Below, in pieces: positions 34,943 to 46,819 of a DNA stretch of 64,000 nt. How positions within the stretch are numbered: the first letter of the stretch is position 1; each line of letters begins with the position of its first letter. The notes under the pieces were generated by a model, which was not told the origin of the DNA, searched no databases, and worked only from the letters and a program-made list of their open reading frames with translations. This stretch comes from Manihot esculenta (Eukaryota > Streptophyta > Magnoliopsida > Malpighiales > Euphorbiaceae), in the NCBI RefSeq assembly GCF_001659605.2, contig NC_035176.2, positions 31,614,716 to 31,678,715 of the forward strand, given 5' to 3'. The translations under genes were made by a program, and so were the position numbers.

Positions 34943-35570
34943 TGATAACCTCCAGATCTTTCCTAGTCTATGAATAAGGTCGGGTCCAAAAGAAGGCCAC
35001 AGGTCCAAAGCCCATCAGATCATACACTTGAGAGGCAGTTCGACTTCACGAGTCTGGGCCGGCAACCCAGGATGATCCGGATCAGATATGAGCACAAGCC
35101 CCATAAGAGAGTAGGCCCAATCACTCACCAGCCCTACCCGCATGCGCTCTGCAGAGCATTAAATGGCCGTTACGCATGGAGCAGGTGCCTGACACGCCCG
35201 TACGTACGGGCCTGAGTGACAAGGACAGGAAGCACTATATACCGGGGGATCTTCTCTTGCAAGGGGGTATCTTCTTCTTTTTCTTCTCCGGCCTGGACTC
35301 CATTTTATTTTCTCTGCAACTCTTGTCTAAGGACACGACTCTTATTCAGGAAACCTGACTTAAACGTCGGAGGGTCTCCGCCGGGGCATCCCCGGTAGAC
35401 CCCTGACCCCCTTTTCCCTTGATTTGCAGGTCCTTTCCTCAAAGAAAATATGGAGAGACCCATTTGACAGACTCAACAGAGAGCCCAAAAAGGAATCATA
35501 TCCATATAACAGGGGACGAGGGAGAACCAGATCTATCGGATATAGAGCCCAGGGAGATTTAGAGTTATCA
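34943..35570 (+). mobile_element. Gypsy LTR, plus orientation
   Basis: Starts TGATAACC and ends GAGTTATCA just before the TGGCGCCGTCTG primer site. Typical plant gypsy LTR features are present: TATA-like CACTATATACC near 35232, and the GACTTAAACGTCGGAGGG segment followed by a GC-rich block and TTTGCAGGTCC. ORFs in this interval are shadows. No partner LTR is seen. Confidence 0.8.
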
Positions 35571-36372
35571 AATGGCGCCGTCTGTGGGAAAAAACATAAC
35601 CTGGTCCTCATGAGTACGGTGCGCTGAGCGAGCACGCTCAGGCCTGTATGGGGGAGAAAGAACCCTACGCAGGTGGATCATAGGTATTCCACATCGGAAA
35701 GATGTTGAAAGGGAGAAGGCCTTATAAGTCTCTGCCCTTGAAACCCCAGTGGACACGTTTTAAGCAAAACCGTGCGGCCTTGAACCAAAGCGGACAATAT
35801 TCACTGGTGTGGACCCAGGACCCAGATGACTCAACGTCATCAAATGGCGCCGTCTGTGGGAAAAAAACATAACCTGGTCCTCATGAGTACGGTGCGCTGA
35901 GCGAGCACGCTCAGGCCTGTATGGGGGAGAAAGAACCCTACGCAGGTGGATCATAGGTATCCCACATCGGAAAGAGGTTGAAAGGGAGAAGGGCTTATAA
36001 GTCTCTGCCCTTGAAACCCCAGTGGACGTGTTTTAAACAAAACCGTGCGGCCTTGAGCCAAAGCGGACAATATTCACTGGTGTGGACCCAGGATCCAGAT
36101 GACTCAACGTCATCAAATGGCGCCGTCTGTGGGAAAAAACATAACCTGGTCCTCATGAGTACGGTGCTCAGGCCTGTATAGGGGAGAAAGAACCCTACAC
36201 AGGTGGATCATAAGTATCCCACATCAGAAAGAGGTTGAAAGGGAGAAGGCCTTATAAGTCTCTGCCCTTGAAACCCGAGTGGACGCATTTTAAGCAAAAC
36301 CATGCGGCCTTGAGCCAAAGCGGACAATATTCACTGGTGAGAGCCCAGGACCCAGATGACTCAACGTCATCA
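35568..36372 (+). repeat. Threefold tandem LTR/primer-site unit
   Basis: Three direct copies start at 35568, 35840 and 36113 with periods of 272, 273 and 257 bases. Each begins TCAAATGGCGCCGTCTGTGG and ends CTCAACGTCATCA. The third lacks about 16 bases (part of the GCTGAGCGAGCAC segment). Each unit end joins the next primer-site word exactly as a true LTR end does. A single inverted relative lies at 32145-32347. Confidence 0.9.
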
Positions 36373-37870
36373 GTATTTATAACATATTAATTTTAGAAAT
36401 ATATAAGTTATATATTGTAATTATATTGTAATAGGGTGAATATATATTATTAAATAATAAATTTATAAGAATTTAATATGTAATAATATATTTAAAATTG
36501 GAGGGAAAAAGTCCAAATTGTAATTCAAGATATAATTGGAGTTTCCAGTACAGTACTTCATTTAACACCTTTTATTTTTAAGATTTTTATTATCATGGAG
36601 ATGGAAATATCCTTTTTCATACTTAATTTATTTCTTCTAATTTTGGATGATGGAACCATTCAGATAATGGTACCCACTAATTGGATAGCTAAGGTAGTTG
36701 CACAAACAAAATCGTCTTTTAATTTAACAAATTTTAACTAAAATTCCTTAATTTTTATTCAATTATTTATTCCTTAATTAAAAATTCGAAAAACTTATAA
36801 GAATTTAATCATCTGTTACCCATTTAAATTTATTGCCTATTTACCTCTTTTTAAATTTATTAAATATGCAATTAAAATTATTTACATATAAATGTAGAGA
36901 CAGTGAGCGAAAACTCACACTTTGAATTAAAATATTAGAAATCAATTTTCTGCGCAGAGGGGATAGAGAATAGCCGCGGCACTGGCAGCAATCAAAGGCT
37001 CAGACTAGAGAAAACAAGAAATGCCAGAGAAATGCAATGCACAATCTACATTTGTGTCAAGAAAATAAATGCAATGAAGACTAAAGCTTAGGCCAAAACT
37101 ATCCAATACATGACATTTCTCTTTCAAACTGAAAAATTGAGGAGCCCACAATCAAAGTTTGAAACTGACAAGTAAATAATATTGCTCAAAATTAAGCAGA
37201 GTAGAAATTGGAATAAAGATTTAAAAGAAAAAAAATTGTAAAATTGAATTTGGACCACTTTGAAACTGATGAGATTTAAGAGTTGGGTCTCTATCTTAAA
37301 TGAATAGCCAAAAGCTTAGGGCATCAAACTTAGTAAATGCTGATAAATGACCTTCTACCTGTTCGGAATTTAAGGACTGTGGTGAATTGTGGGTCATCAA
37401 TTCTCCTTTTTCATTAATTTTCTCACTGCGTTCTGGCCGCTCCTTGATAATGCGTCCTTTCTCCGAGCACGTAGACGGCGGTGATTTTGGTTCCTTTGCT
37501 GTTAAATTGAAATCATCTTAAATCAAAATCAGCCCTATACTATTATAAGTTTAGTTTGGTTTGATCTTAAAAACCTGTTAATAGTTCTTGTTCTAATTTA
37601 TAAAAATTGTTAGTTTATTTCACATTGAGTGCAGCTGGGTGAAATGAAAGCAATGAATTGGTAAATAAATTTAAGACGATAAGACTAGCCCAATTAAATG
37701 TTTATTAATGTTAGTTACAAGGTAATCAAATTGATAGTAGATATTCATTACCTTTGATTATGATTTTTTCATACAAATAAAAAAATTTAAAAAAAATAAT
37801 AATAGTGAGATATAAATGATCAAATCATGATATGCAAATTAAATTATTACAAGTGGGACAAGAATATTTC
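36373..37870. other. AT-rich spacer
   Basis: No supported gene. A GC-richer patch at about 36940-37060 and another at 37380-37500 have no recognisable reading frame. Confidence 0.4.
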
Positions 37871-39270
37871 AGCCACTCATGAAAGAAAACAAATCTAAAA
37901 ATATGGTACTGCCATGAATAATGGAATATATGATTCTTGTCACAATAAGGGTTTTTACTTAATAAATTAAATTAAATTAAATAATTGAGAAAAAAATTAA
38001 TTTAATGTGCACTTTCTTTTTTTATAAAGTGGAGAAAGTTCATGCTCAACATATCCAAGAATTAGGTTAAGCGGTGTGTTTCAAACAAAATCAAAAGGGA
38101 TTGTTATCATTTAATTTTTGGAATGTTTTTATGCCTTTTTTATAATTTGTTAATTTTCAAATTTCTATTTTGCTTTTTAGATTCATCCAGTCTCATGTAT
38201 AAATATATATACAGAAAAAAAAATGTATTTTCTCCCTACCAAATATTTTTTTTTAGTCTCTTTTTATGGTATCAAAACAGGATCTATGACATGTGATAAT
38301 ATTTTTCTCTACTTTTAAAACTGTAAATAAATGACTAAAACAAGTGAAAAATTCGATGAAGAGAAGGTCCTCAGTGAGATGGTGACACTCCAGACCTCTG
38401 ATAATCTTGGTATATAGCTAGTAAGCGTGTAAAAGGATGGCTCAAACTATCAATCTTGGAGCAGAGCGGTCATAATTACATTATGAGTCAAAGATAAAAT
38501 GGAGTTTATTGATGAAAAGAGAAAGATAGCAAATCCATATTCAATATTATACAAAAAATTGCACCGCTATTAATTTTGGAATATATGGCACCGCTTAATT
38601 TGTGACTCATGAAAGAAAACAAATCTAAAAATATTGTACCGCTATTAATATTGGAATATATGACTCTTGTCACCATAAAGGTTTTTACTTAATAAATTTA
38701 ATTTAATTAAATAATTGAGAAAAAATTAATTTAATGTGCATTTATTTTTTTTATAAGGTGGGATGCTTAACATATTCAATAATCCGATTAAACGGTGCGT
38801 TTCAAATAAAATCAAAATGCACCGTTTCAATTGATTTTTGAGAATGTTTTTATGCCTTTTCCATAATTTGTATAATTATCAAAATTCTATTTTTTTTTCT
38901 AGATTAATCCATACTCATGTATAAATATATGTATAGAGAATAAAGAAAACATATTTTCTCCCCTACTAAACACTTTTTTTTGTCTCTTTTTATGGTATCA
39001 GAGAGGTCTATGACCTGTGATAATACTCTTCTCTATTTTTTAAAACTTTACATATAACAAATGGCCGAAACAAGTAAAAAATATGATAAAAAGAAGGTCC
39101 CTAGTGAGATGGTGGCACTCCAAACCTCTATAACCCTGGTATGTAGTTAGTAAGCGTTCAAATGGATGGCTCAAACTACCTACCCTGAAGTAGAGCGATC
39201 ATAACTGCATTACGAGCCAAAAATAAAATGGGGTTATTGATGAAAAGAGAAAAGGAAAAAGTACCTGCTC
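37870..39270 (+). mobile_element. Tandem copia LTR plus gag-start duplication
   Basis: Two copies of a block of about 740 bases: about 37875-38600 and 38607-39270. Each contains an LTR-like stretch (from TGGAGAAAGTTC at 38030; the second is at about 38750-38992), a primer site matching initiator tRNA-Met (TGGTATCA at 38266 and 38993), and the start of gag with the DGSNY-type copia motif (ATGGCTCAAACTA). The sequence before each LTR is also duplicated, so the duplication includes flanking DNA rather than a pair of LTRs alone. Confidence 0.7.
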
Positions 39271-39379
39271 AAATATCAACAAAAGAAGTTACCATCTTTT
39301 CCTTCCCTTAATTTCTTTACAAAATTACCTACATTCAATCATGAGTACATTAAATTTGTGGCTGCTTTATCTACTATAA

Positions 39380-40621
39380 TAGAACTTAAATTTTACTTTG
39401 AAGTTAGAAAGGACAATAATTGGATACATGCTATGCAAATTGAATTAAATGCATTGAAAAGTAACAATACATGGGTCTTAATTGAATTGTCTGCAAAAAA
39501 AAGTTATTACATCTAAATAGATTTTCAGGGTAAAATACAACTCTGATGGATCAGACAAATATAAAGCAAGGTTGGTGGCAAAGAGGTACAACCAACTGCC
39601 CAGAATAGACTACCATGATAGCTTCTCTCCTGTTTCCAAATTAGTAACCGTAAGAGTATTCTTAGCTATTGCAGCCTAAAAAATATGGCAAGTACACTAA
39701 CTAAACATCAACAATGCTTATCTAAATGGTCATATAGAAGAAGATTTATACATGCAACCTTCAGAAGGTTACATGGTGCTTGAAGGGAAAGTATGCAAAC
39801 TGATAAAATGCCTATATGGGCATAAACAGGCTCGAAGGCAATGAAATATTGAGCTCACTTCTAAACTCTATTGCTATGGGTTCAAACAATTTCAAATAGA
39901 CCAGTGCCTATTCACTAAAAGTTCAGACACTACCTTCCTAGATTTAATTGTCTACATGGATGACATGCTCATTACAAGTCCGGATGAAAAGTTATCAAAG
40001 ATGCAAAAACTTATCTGCACAGTGTCTTCACTATTAAAGATCTTGGTCATGCACATTACTTCCTTAGGCTCGAAATTGCCAGATCTGACGCAGGGGTGTT
40101 CCTTCATCAACAAAAATATGTTAAAGACATCATCTTTGATCTAGATCACAACATGCCAAAGAAACACATCTCCCTTTTCCCATAGGAGTGAAACTCAATA
40201 AAGATTAAGCAGAACTTTTACGTAACTCAGACCAATACAAAAGATTAGTGGGGCATTTGTTATATCTCGGGCTCACCAGACCCAATATTACGTACTCCAC
40301 ACAGCAACTCAGTCAATACATGTAGGTGCCCCAAAAACCCCACCTTAATGCTGCTTTATATGTGGTACGCTACCTCAAAGGAAATCCGTGAAAAGGGCTA
40401 TTCTTTCCAACGAATGATGCTTTCCAAATTTCGACTTACTATGACTTTGATTGGGCTGCTTGCCCTAACTCTCGCAAGTCCCTCACAAGCTTATGCATAT
40501 TTATGGGCTCCTCCTTAATCTCTTAGAAAATGAAAAAGCAAACAACGGTTAGCAGATCATTAGCAGAAGCTAAATACAGAAGTATGGTTGCTACTGTATG
40601 CGAACTATAATGGATTTCATG
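39380..40621 (+). pseudogene. Ty1/copia pol remnant (reverse transcriptase)
   Basis: Broken frames show copia reverse transcriptase: [64 protein letters not shown] and the active-site word YMDDMLI near 39955. Many stops and frameshifts. The RNase H part is split off by the solo LTR at 40622 and resumes at 41616. Confidence 0.85.
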
Positions 40622-41615
40622 TGTAACAGCCCGGAAACCGAACTGCTACCGGCACTAGGATCCAGATTGACTTAAAGTCGCCGGGACCCGTAGTAAGCCT
40701 GCTATACTGTCTGTGTACCTATGGAATCCCATACATGATCATACATTTTCTGTCAAATCATTAAAACTTTTCTTTTCTCCAGGGCTTAACCTGTGCATGC
40801 ACTATTTCTGATCTATCAACTCATAATGTTAAGCCTGGTTTTCTCATATTCATAACAATAAAAGAAAACATACATAAACTGATCATGTGGCTACAACAAG
40901 GGATTACAACTCTTATAAGTCAAGCACAACACTATACACTATACATTATCTCTTTACATGTACATGTCCACACTAGCTATTACATAACTCTTCTTCTTGC
41001 AAACCCTGCTGGACTCCCTCTGAACTCTGATCCTGCAAACCTGGGGGATAGGGGAGAGGGATGAGCTATACAAGCCCAATGAGCAGAACTATATAAACCA
41101 TAAGTTGAAAATATGATCTCATGGAATGCACTACAGCACATCATCTCAGGGATAGACATGACCACCAACAATCCCACTCAAAGGATGCCTGGCCTAGCCA
41201 GGTCTTACAACCTCAATCTGCCTGGCTCGGCCAGGTTTGGTGAAAAACATGAAAAACATGAAAGTCAACTTGGGAGAGGCTGGAACTCACCTCTGGCTGC
41301 AAGTGGAGGAGAAATATCCTCCTTCTACCGACCCTTGGCCCTTTTATAGGTGGCTGGCCAGAACACCTTTGGCAGCCGAACGTGAATCCGAAACCATGCA
41401 ATGTTCGGCGGCCGAAAGTGACCTTCGGCGGCCGAACCTTTGCATTTTTCCCTTATTGCTTTTCTTTCAAAACTCATTTCCTTTCACACTTGAAAACATT
41501 CCAAACTCTTAAAACACACATGAAAACATATGACTTACCCTTCTCGAGGGTTCCGACACCCGAAATTCCACCAGACGAAAGGAATTCCGAGGCCGGACTC
41601 GAGCCGGGTATTACA
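40622..41615. mobile_element. Nested 994-bp solo LTR
   Basis: Begins TGTAACAGCC and ends GGGTATTACA, a common gypsy LTR terminus. Perfect TCATG target duplications lie at 40617-40621 and 41616-41620. Removing it rejoins the copia frame across the junction. The interior has two TTCGGCGGCCGAA palindromes (41404-41416 and 41424-41436). No coding region supported. Confidence 0.9.
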
Positions 41616-41876
41616 TCATGCCTTCTCTAGGACATGCAAGTCGATCTCCTCCTTCCCATTCCTCTTCATTGTGATAATAAGGCCCCTCAGCATATCACGA
41701 CCAACCTAGTTTTTCATGAACGCACGAAACACTTAAAAATTGGCTACCATGTCATTCAAAATCAGATAGGTAGAGGATTCATCTCTACCCATCACATCCC
41801 TTCGAGATCACAGCTTGCAGATATGTTTACGAAGCCCCTCGATACCACAAATTTCACCGCCTATTTTCCAAAATGA
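41616..41876 (+). pseudogene. Copia RNase H C-terminal remnant
   Basis: An open stretch reads LHCDNKAPQHITTNLVFHER, then RTKHLKIGYHVI, and ends SQLADMFTKPLDTTNF. These are the standard end motifs of copia RNase H (CDN, HERTKH, ADMFTKPL). The upstream half lies before the solo LTR. Confidence 0.85.
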
Positions 41877-41916
41877 GACTTCCAATGTTTTTGCCGTCTT
41901 CATCTTGCGGGACAGG

Positions 41917-42151
41917 TGAAGAAAATGAACGACAACGTTTTCATGCTCAATGTGCCTAAGAACCAGGTTAAAAACACACCGTTTCACTTGATTCTTGGGA
42001 ACATTTCTCTGCCTTTCCCACAACTTCTACAGCTGTCAAAATTATATTAATTTTTTTTTTTTAGATTCATCCACATTCATGTATAAATATATGCACAGAG
42101 AATAAAGAAAACATACTTTCTCCCCACCAAACACTTTTTTTCCTCTTTTCA
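41917..42151 (+). mobile_element. Copia LTR (third copy)
   Basis: Starts TGAAGAAAATG after the pol remnant and ends just before the primer word TGGTATCAGAGC at 42152. It aligns with 38030-38265 and 38750-38992, including the CATGTATAAATATATG TATA-like region. It is followed again by the primer site and a gag start (about 42220-42400), so a new element start lies downstream of the pol remnant. Confidence 0.75.
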
Positions 42152-42400
42152 TGGTATCAGAGCATGGCTATGGCCTGTGATAATACTCTTCCCTACTCTT
42201 TAAAGTTTTACATATAACAAATAGGCGAAATAAGTGAAAAATCTGATGAAGAGAAGATCCTTACTGAGATAGTAGCACTCCATACTTATGATAACCCTAG
42301 TATGTAGTTAGTAAGTATTGAAATGGATGGCTCAAACTATCTATCCTGGAGTAGAGCGGTCATGATTGCATTAAAAGCTAAAGACAAAATGAAAGAGAAA
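42152..42400 (+). pseudogene. Copia leader and gag start (third copy)
   Basis: The initiator tRNA-Met primer site is followed by a decayed gag start with DGSNYLSWSRAVMIALKAKDK-like residues, then a break to AT-rich DNA at about 42400, near the same internal point where the first copy breaks. Confidence 0.7.
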
Positions 42401-45300
42401 AATATCATATCCATATTATTTTTTTAATTATAAAATAATGAAAAAATATAATTTTTTAACACTCTATTAGATATTAATTTTAAAAATAATATTTAATATT
42501 ATAATTAAATATTTAAATATTAAATAGTTAACTTATAAAAAATTACTTTTTATAATATTTAATTAATCACTACTAAAACAGCTATCATCTATTACTAAAA
42601 TAATTAATATCCGGCAAACATAGTCGAAATCTAATAATTCAAATATATTTTTCCCATATAGACACAATTGCCCATTTTGATAATCTTCTTGTTTCTGCAT
42701 AATCTCTAGCCATCTCTCCAACATATGTTCTCATACAACGTATGACTTCCAATCTTTTGGAGTCAAACCCTAGACATGCTATTACTAATTAGGGATTAAT
42801 AAAATTAATCTGCAAGCTAGATTAGATCCTTATTTTGGCTGTTTTTTCTTATTGTGGTGGGGAGATTTAATGACCTGTGATTTAATTATTTATTATGATA
42901 ATTTTGCTGAAGCACAGCAGCTGGACTTGGTGCAGAGTTCATGTGCCTTGCATGGAATCCCATTAATCAATTTATTAATCTTGTTCTTCAATTGGGAATC
43001 ACGAGAAACCCTAAAATTGGTTTTATTTTATGAGATTATTAGTGTACGATGATTACATATTAAATTAATATTTATGAGATACTTAGTTGATTGATTTGGC
43101 AATTAAAGAATTGCAAATTGAATTGTTAATTCATTAAATCAAACCGCATATATATATTCTATTGGTTCTAAATCTAAAATAGTAAATTATTGGAAACCCT
43201 AATCTGAGGGGATTATTAAAATAATCACACATGATTAGTCCTCAATTTCAATAGCATGCAACGTGGTTAGGGTTTATAAATTCATTTTTCTTGCCTACGG
43301 ACGTCATTTTTACTTGAATTCAGCCATGAATGTAGCCGTGGAGCTGTGATCTTATGTTCAGATCAGCATATGTAGTCTGTTAATCAGATGAAAATGGAAT
43401 ATTAAATTTGTTCTCGATATTTTAAAAAATTGGTTTTTTTTAATAAATATTGCATTTGTTAACGTCAATTTAAAATAATATTGTATTTATTAAAAAATCA
43501 TTTTAAAATTATTTATATTGCAAAAAATAGAATAAATTACCAAAACGCATGAATTTTTCACAGAAATATTGTACCAAATGCCTAATTAATATATGATTTT
43601 CGTGTAAATTCCATTAAGGGTCAACTGTGTAATTAAAGATGCACGTGTGAGTGATTATATAAAGTAATTTGTTAATGAAACAGAATGAATTTATAATTTA
43701 TAATAAAGAGTCAAAATGTCCAATTCCCATTCCAAAAAGAAACCCTAATTTAAAAAAAAAAAAAGAAATTGAAATCTGTTCCATTAAGAATCAAAGACCT
43801 GTTGTTTTGGTCCTGCATTAAATTAAAATTACCTGAGACTCAGTCTTAAATATCTATTTGCTAGATTTAAGGTTTCCCAATTTCCAACCACATAAAATAG
43901 TATTAATTGAGACAGGAAAAGAATAGTTAATATTAGTAATTAAATAAATAAATAATAAGACAAAGGTATAGTGAGTAATAAGCAAATGAGTCTTGGCATA
44001 ATGGGTCACCATGCCTTGACTTATTAGATTTTCTATTTGAAAAAAAAATTGTTATACGTTACATATTTTTCTTTTTATTAGCAAGTAATGTATTCAAATT
44101 TATAATATAATTAAGATTATTTTATAAGTCTTGAAACATATACTTAAAATTGAGAGAATAATAGTTCGCCACAAACAGTAAATATGAGAGACTTAATCTG
44201 GTGATAAATATATTTGAATAAATTTAAAAAATTTTAAATTTTATTTCTTATATCTTCGATTCTCAATTTCTATTTAAAAAAAAAATTAAGAGGACAATAG
44301 ACCAACCACAAACACTAAAACTGAAAAAAAAAATTAGTAGATGAAGGACAACAAAATCAACCAACCATTCAAATAAATCAGAAGATGAAGGACAACGGAA
44401 TCAACCAACCATTCAAATAAATTAAATTTGATGCAATGTTTTAACATATTTATTTATTTTATTAGATTATGTTATAATCTTTATATTAATATTATTAATT
44501 GTAAAGTCATCTAAATATTGATTGATTGAATTAAAATTCTCTAAAAGAAAAATACAATTATCAGAAATAATTCAATTGATTATAACAATAATAAGTTGCT
44601 TTGAAAGAGCACGTGTTTTCAGGAAAAAGAAGCATATGATCCCATGATGGTCTAAAATGGAAGTTCTGTACTCTACTGCACAAGTAGCTTACTAAAAAAG
44701 CAAGGGAGAGAAAGGATTATTTTATTATGTAAAAAAAATTAAAAATAAATATGAAAATAATAAACCTTATAATATATGAAATTGGAATTTTAAAATAATT
44801 TTACATAATATTTTTGTTGGTTGTCTATCATTATTCGTCACCATTAGAATAATATTGTATTATTTCTTTAATATTTTATTATTTAAATTAAAGGGTTATC
44901 AATTTTTTCTTTAAATTTCTATTTCTGTCACCTCTCTGTGTCCAGAACTAATCACATAATATTTTAATGTCTTATTTTTTAAAAGAAAGCCAGATAGTAT
45001 TAATGAGATACCAACAACCATAATTTATTTTAAATCTAAATTATCATTCTAGATCCTTTTATGATACGCAGGATCTCATATTAATAACCAATATTAACTA
45101 ATTTAAAGTTAAAAATTTAATCTTTATAATTTCTTATTAAAGAATATTGCAATTTGTTGATGGCAGGCTTAAAATTTTTAATAATAAATACAAGATTTCC
45201 CATAAGCACCCAACGAAATATGCATAAATACACGAGTAAGGACACCATGGCCAATCGCCATGCTTGAGTTATGGTTGTTGAAATGCATTTGTCAATGCAA
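42401..45300. other. AT-rich intergenic stretch
   Basis: No supported gene. A 46-bp tandem duplication (containing CAACCAACCATTCAAATAAAT) lies at 44338-44422. Confidence 0.45.
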
Positions 45301-45316
45301 CTAGCCCCATCCAACA

Positions 45317-45323
45317 AATAATG

Positions 45324-45364
<41 letters not shown>
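45317..45364. repeat. (TAA)n microsatellite
   Basis: About 16 trinucleotide units, with one interruption near the start. Confidence 0.9.
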
Positions 45365-45891
45365 TGGGACAGTCTTACAAATACATGGGCAACCACACAG
45401 TTAGAGAAATTGATAAAGAAGTTGGAAATGAACTGAAAATCCATCTTATTAAAATTAGGCAAGCTTGCATAGCCAGTGTAGGTGGAGAAAAACTCTACCA
45501 CTTTAGCACAAAAAAAGGAAAACTGCCCAACTTTATCTAGATTCAATTCATTCATTAGTTTTAGAAAATCAAAGGAAGATGCTTTAATGGGTTTTTACTT
45601 GATTAATTTCTGAGTTTCATTTAATTATCTAATTAAAACAAATTTATTTTACTTTTATATGATTCTAAACAACAATCTTCAACCAAATTCGTATGCATAA
45701 AGGGAAGGATTCATATGTCTGCCCAGAGAAAAAGTGAAGAAAGCTAAAGAACAGAGCACAACACCTTGAGAAGTAAGAAAAGTATTTCATCTCTTCAATG
45801 AGAAAAATTGTATATATATAAATGTATATAAAATTAAAATCACACCAAAATTAAAAAAAAAAAATAAAGGGAAAATTTTAATTAAAACCCA

Positions 45892-46749
45892 CTAATTTCC
45901 CCACAAAAAAACATCAAAACTACTGGTAATGACACTCTCTGGCATTACTGGTAAGTGATTATCACTGATATACCCACTGCCCCCGCAGTAATCCTCGTAC
46001 CACGGTAGATTATATAGCCACGGGTCGCCGAACACGAACTCGTCACTTAACTCGGGCGATTCTTCGAAAATCGACCCCAGACTCGGTAACTCTACTATCT
46101 CACTCAGCTCATCTGGTGATGCCACGTCACACGGTGATGACGTCACCTCTGCCGTTGAAGAGGATGAAGATTGCGTCAGCGTTGAGGATGATGATGCATT
46201 ATTGTTTCTGGTGCAGTTATTGTCGTGGTTGGGGTGATCATCGTTGTTGCTGTTGCTAATGTTGATGTCCATTGAAGCGGCTTTAGCTGCGGCGGCTTGG
46301 ACGTCTCTAGGGGAGTTGGATGCAGGTCTAGGAAGAGAACTCGCGAGTTCCGGAAAATTAAGGATAGCTGAGTTACCTTTAATGCTCAACGCAGCCACGT
46401 CGTGAGCACGTGCCGCCATTTCAGGTGTGGAGAAAGTCCCGAGCCAGATCCGGTTCTTTTTCCGGGGCTCCCGGATCTCCGATACCCACTTCCCCCACGT
46501 CCGCATTCGGACACCTCTATACACCGGATGCTTACTGTTGTCTCTAGCCCTCTTGGGGTTCCCCGGATTCTCTTCCGGGTCGGGGTTACGTTTCGGGTTC
46601 GGAGATAAACCAGACGAGGACGGAGAACATGGAGGTGGCTGATGATGATGATGATGATGATGAGGAGGAGGAGGAGGAGGAGGAGAGGAGTTAAAACTGG
46701 ACTCAGTCTCAGTCTCAGGGCTAGAGTTAACTCGCATGGTGTCGGCCAT
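45892..46749 (-). CDS. AP2/ERF transcription factor, DREB A-4 (ERF034/035-like)
   Basis: Single-exon gene, 285 residues from the ATG at 46749. One AP2/ERF domain lies at about residues 77-134, from [19 protein letters not shown] to LNFPE, with Val89 and Glu94 matching the V14 and E19 positions that favour DRE/CRT recognition. The stretch after it ([19 protein letters not shown]) is characteristic of the A-4 group. The acidic C-terminal third probably activates transcription. Runs of seven Pro (23-29) and seven His (30-36) precede the domain. An in-frame ATG at 46839 is upstream of a TATA box, so it is rejected as the start. Which member of the A-4 group this is remains uncertain. Confidence 0.93.
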   Translation of the reverse strand: MADTMRVNSSPETETESSFNSSPPPPPPPHHHHHHHQPPPCSPSSSGLSPNPKRNPDPEENPGNPKRARDNSKHPVYRGVRMRTWGKWVSEIREPRKKNRIWLGTFSTPEMAARAHDVAALSIKGNSAILNFPELASSLPRPASNSPRDVQAAAAKAASMDINISNSNNDDHPNHDNNCTRNNNASSSSTLTQSSSSSTAEVTSSPCDVASPDELSEIVELPSLGSIFEESPELSDEFVFGDPWLYNLPWYEDYCGGSGYISDNHLPVMPESVITSSFDVFLWGN

Positions 46750-46811
46750 TTTTGTCGATAGCAAGTGAAGTTTAAGCATAAAAACCCAGAAGCCAATCTG
46801 TTGAATGTGAT

Positions 46812-46819
46812 GTATATAT
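46812..46819 (-). promoter_or_regulatory. TATA box of the DREB gene
   Basis: TATATATA on the minus strand, about 65 bases before the chosen ATG. This places transcription start near 46785, downstream of the ATG at 46839. Confidence 0.7.

Noticed and set aside
35848..36370. CRISPR-like direct repeats
   Set aside because: The units are about 270 bases with no short repeat/spacer pattern; they are retroelement leader sequence in a plant genome.
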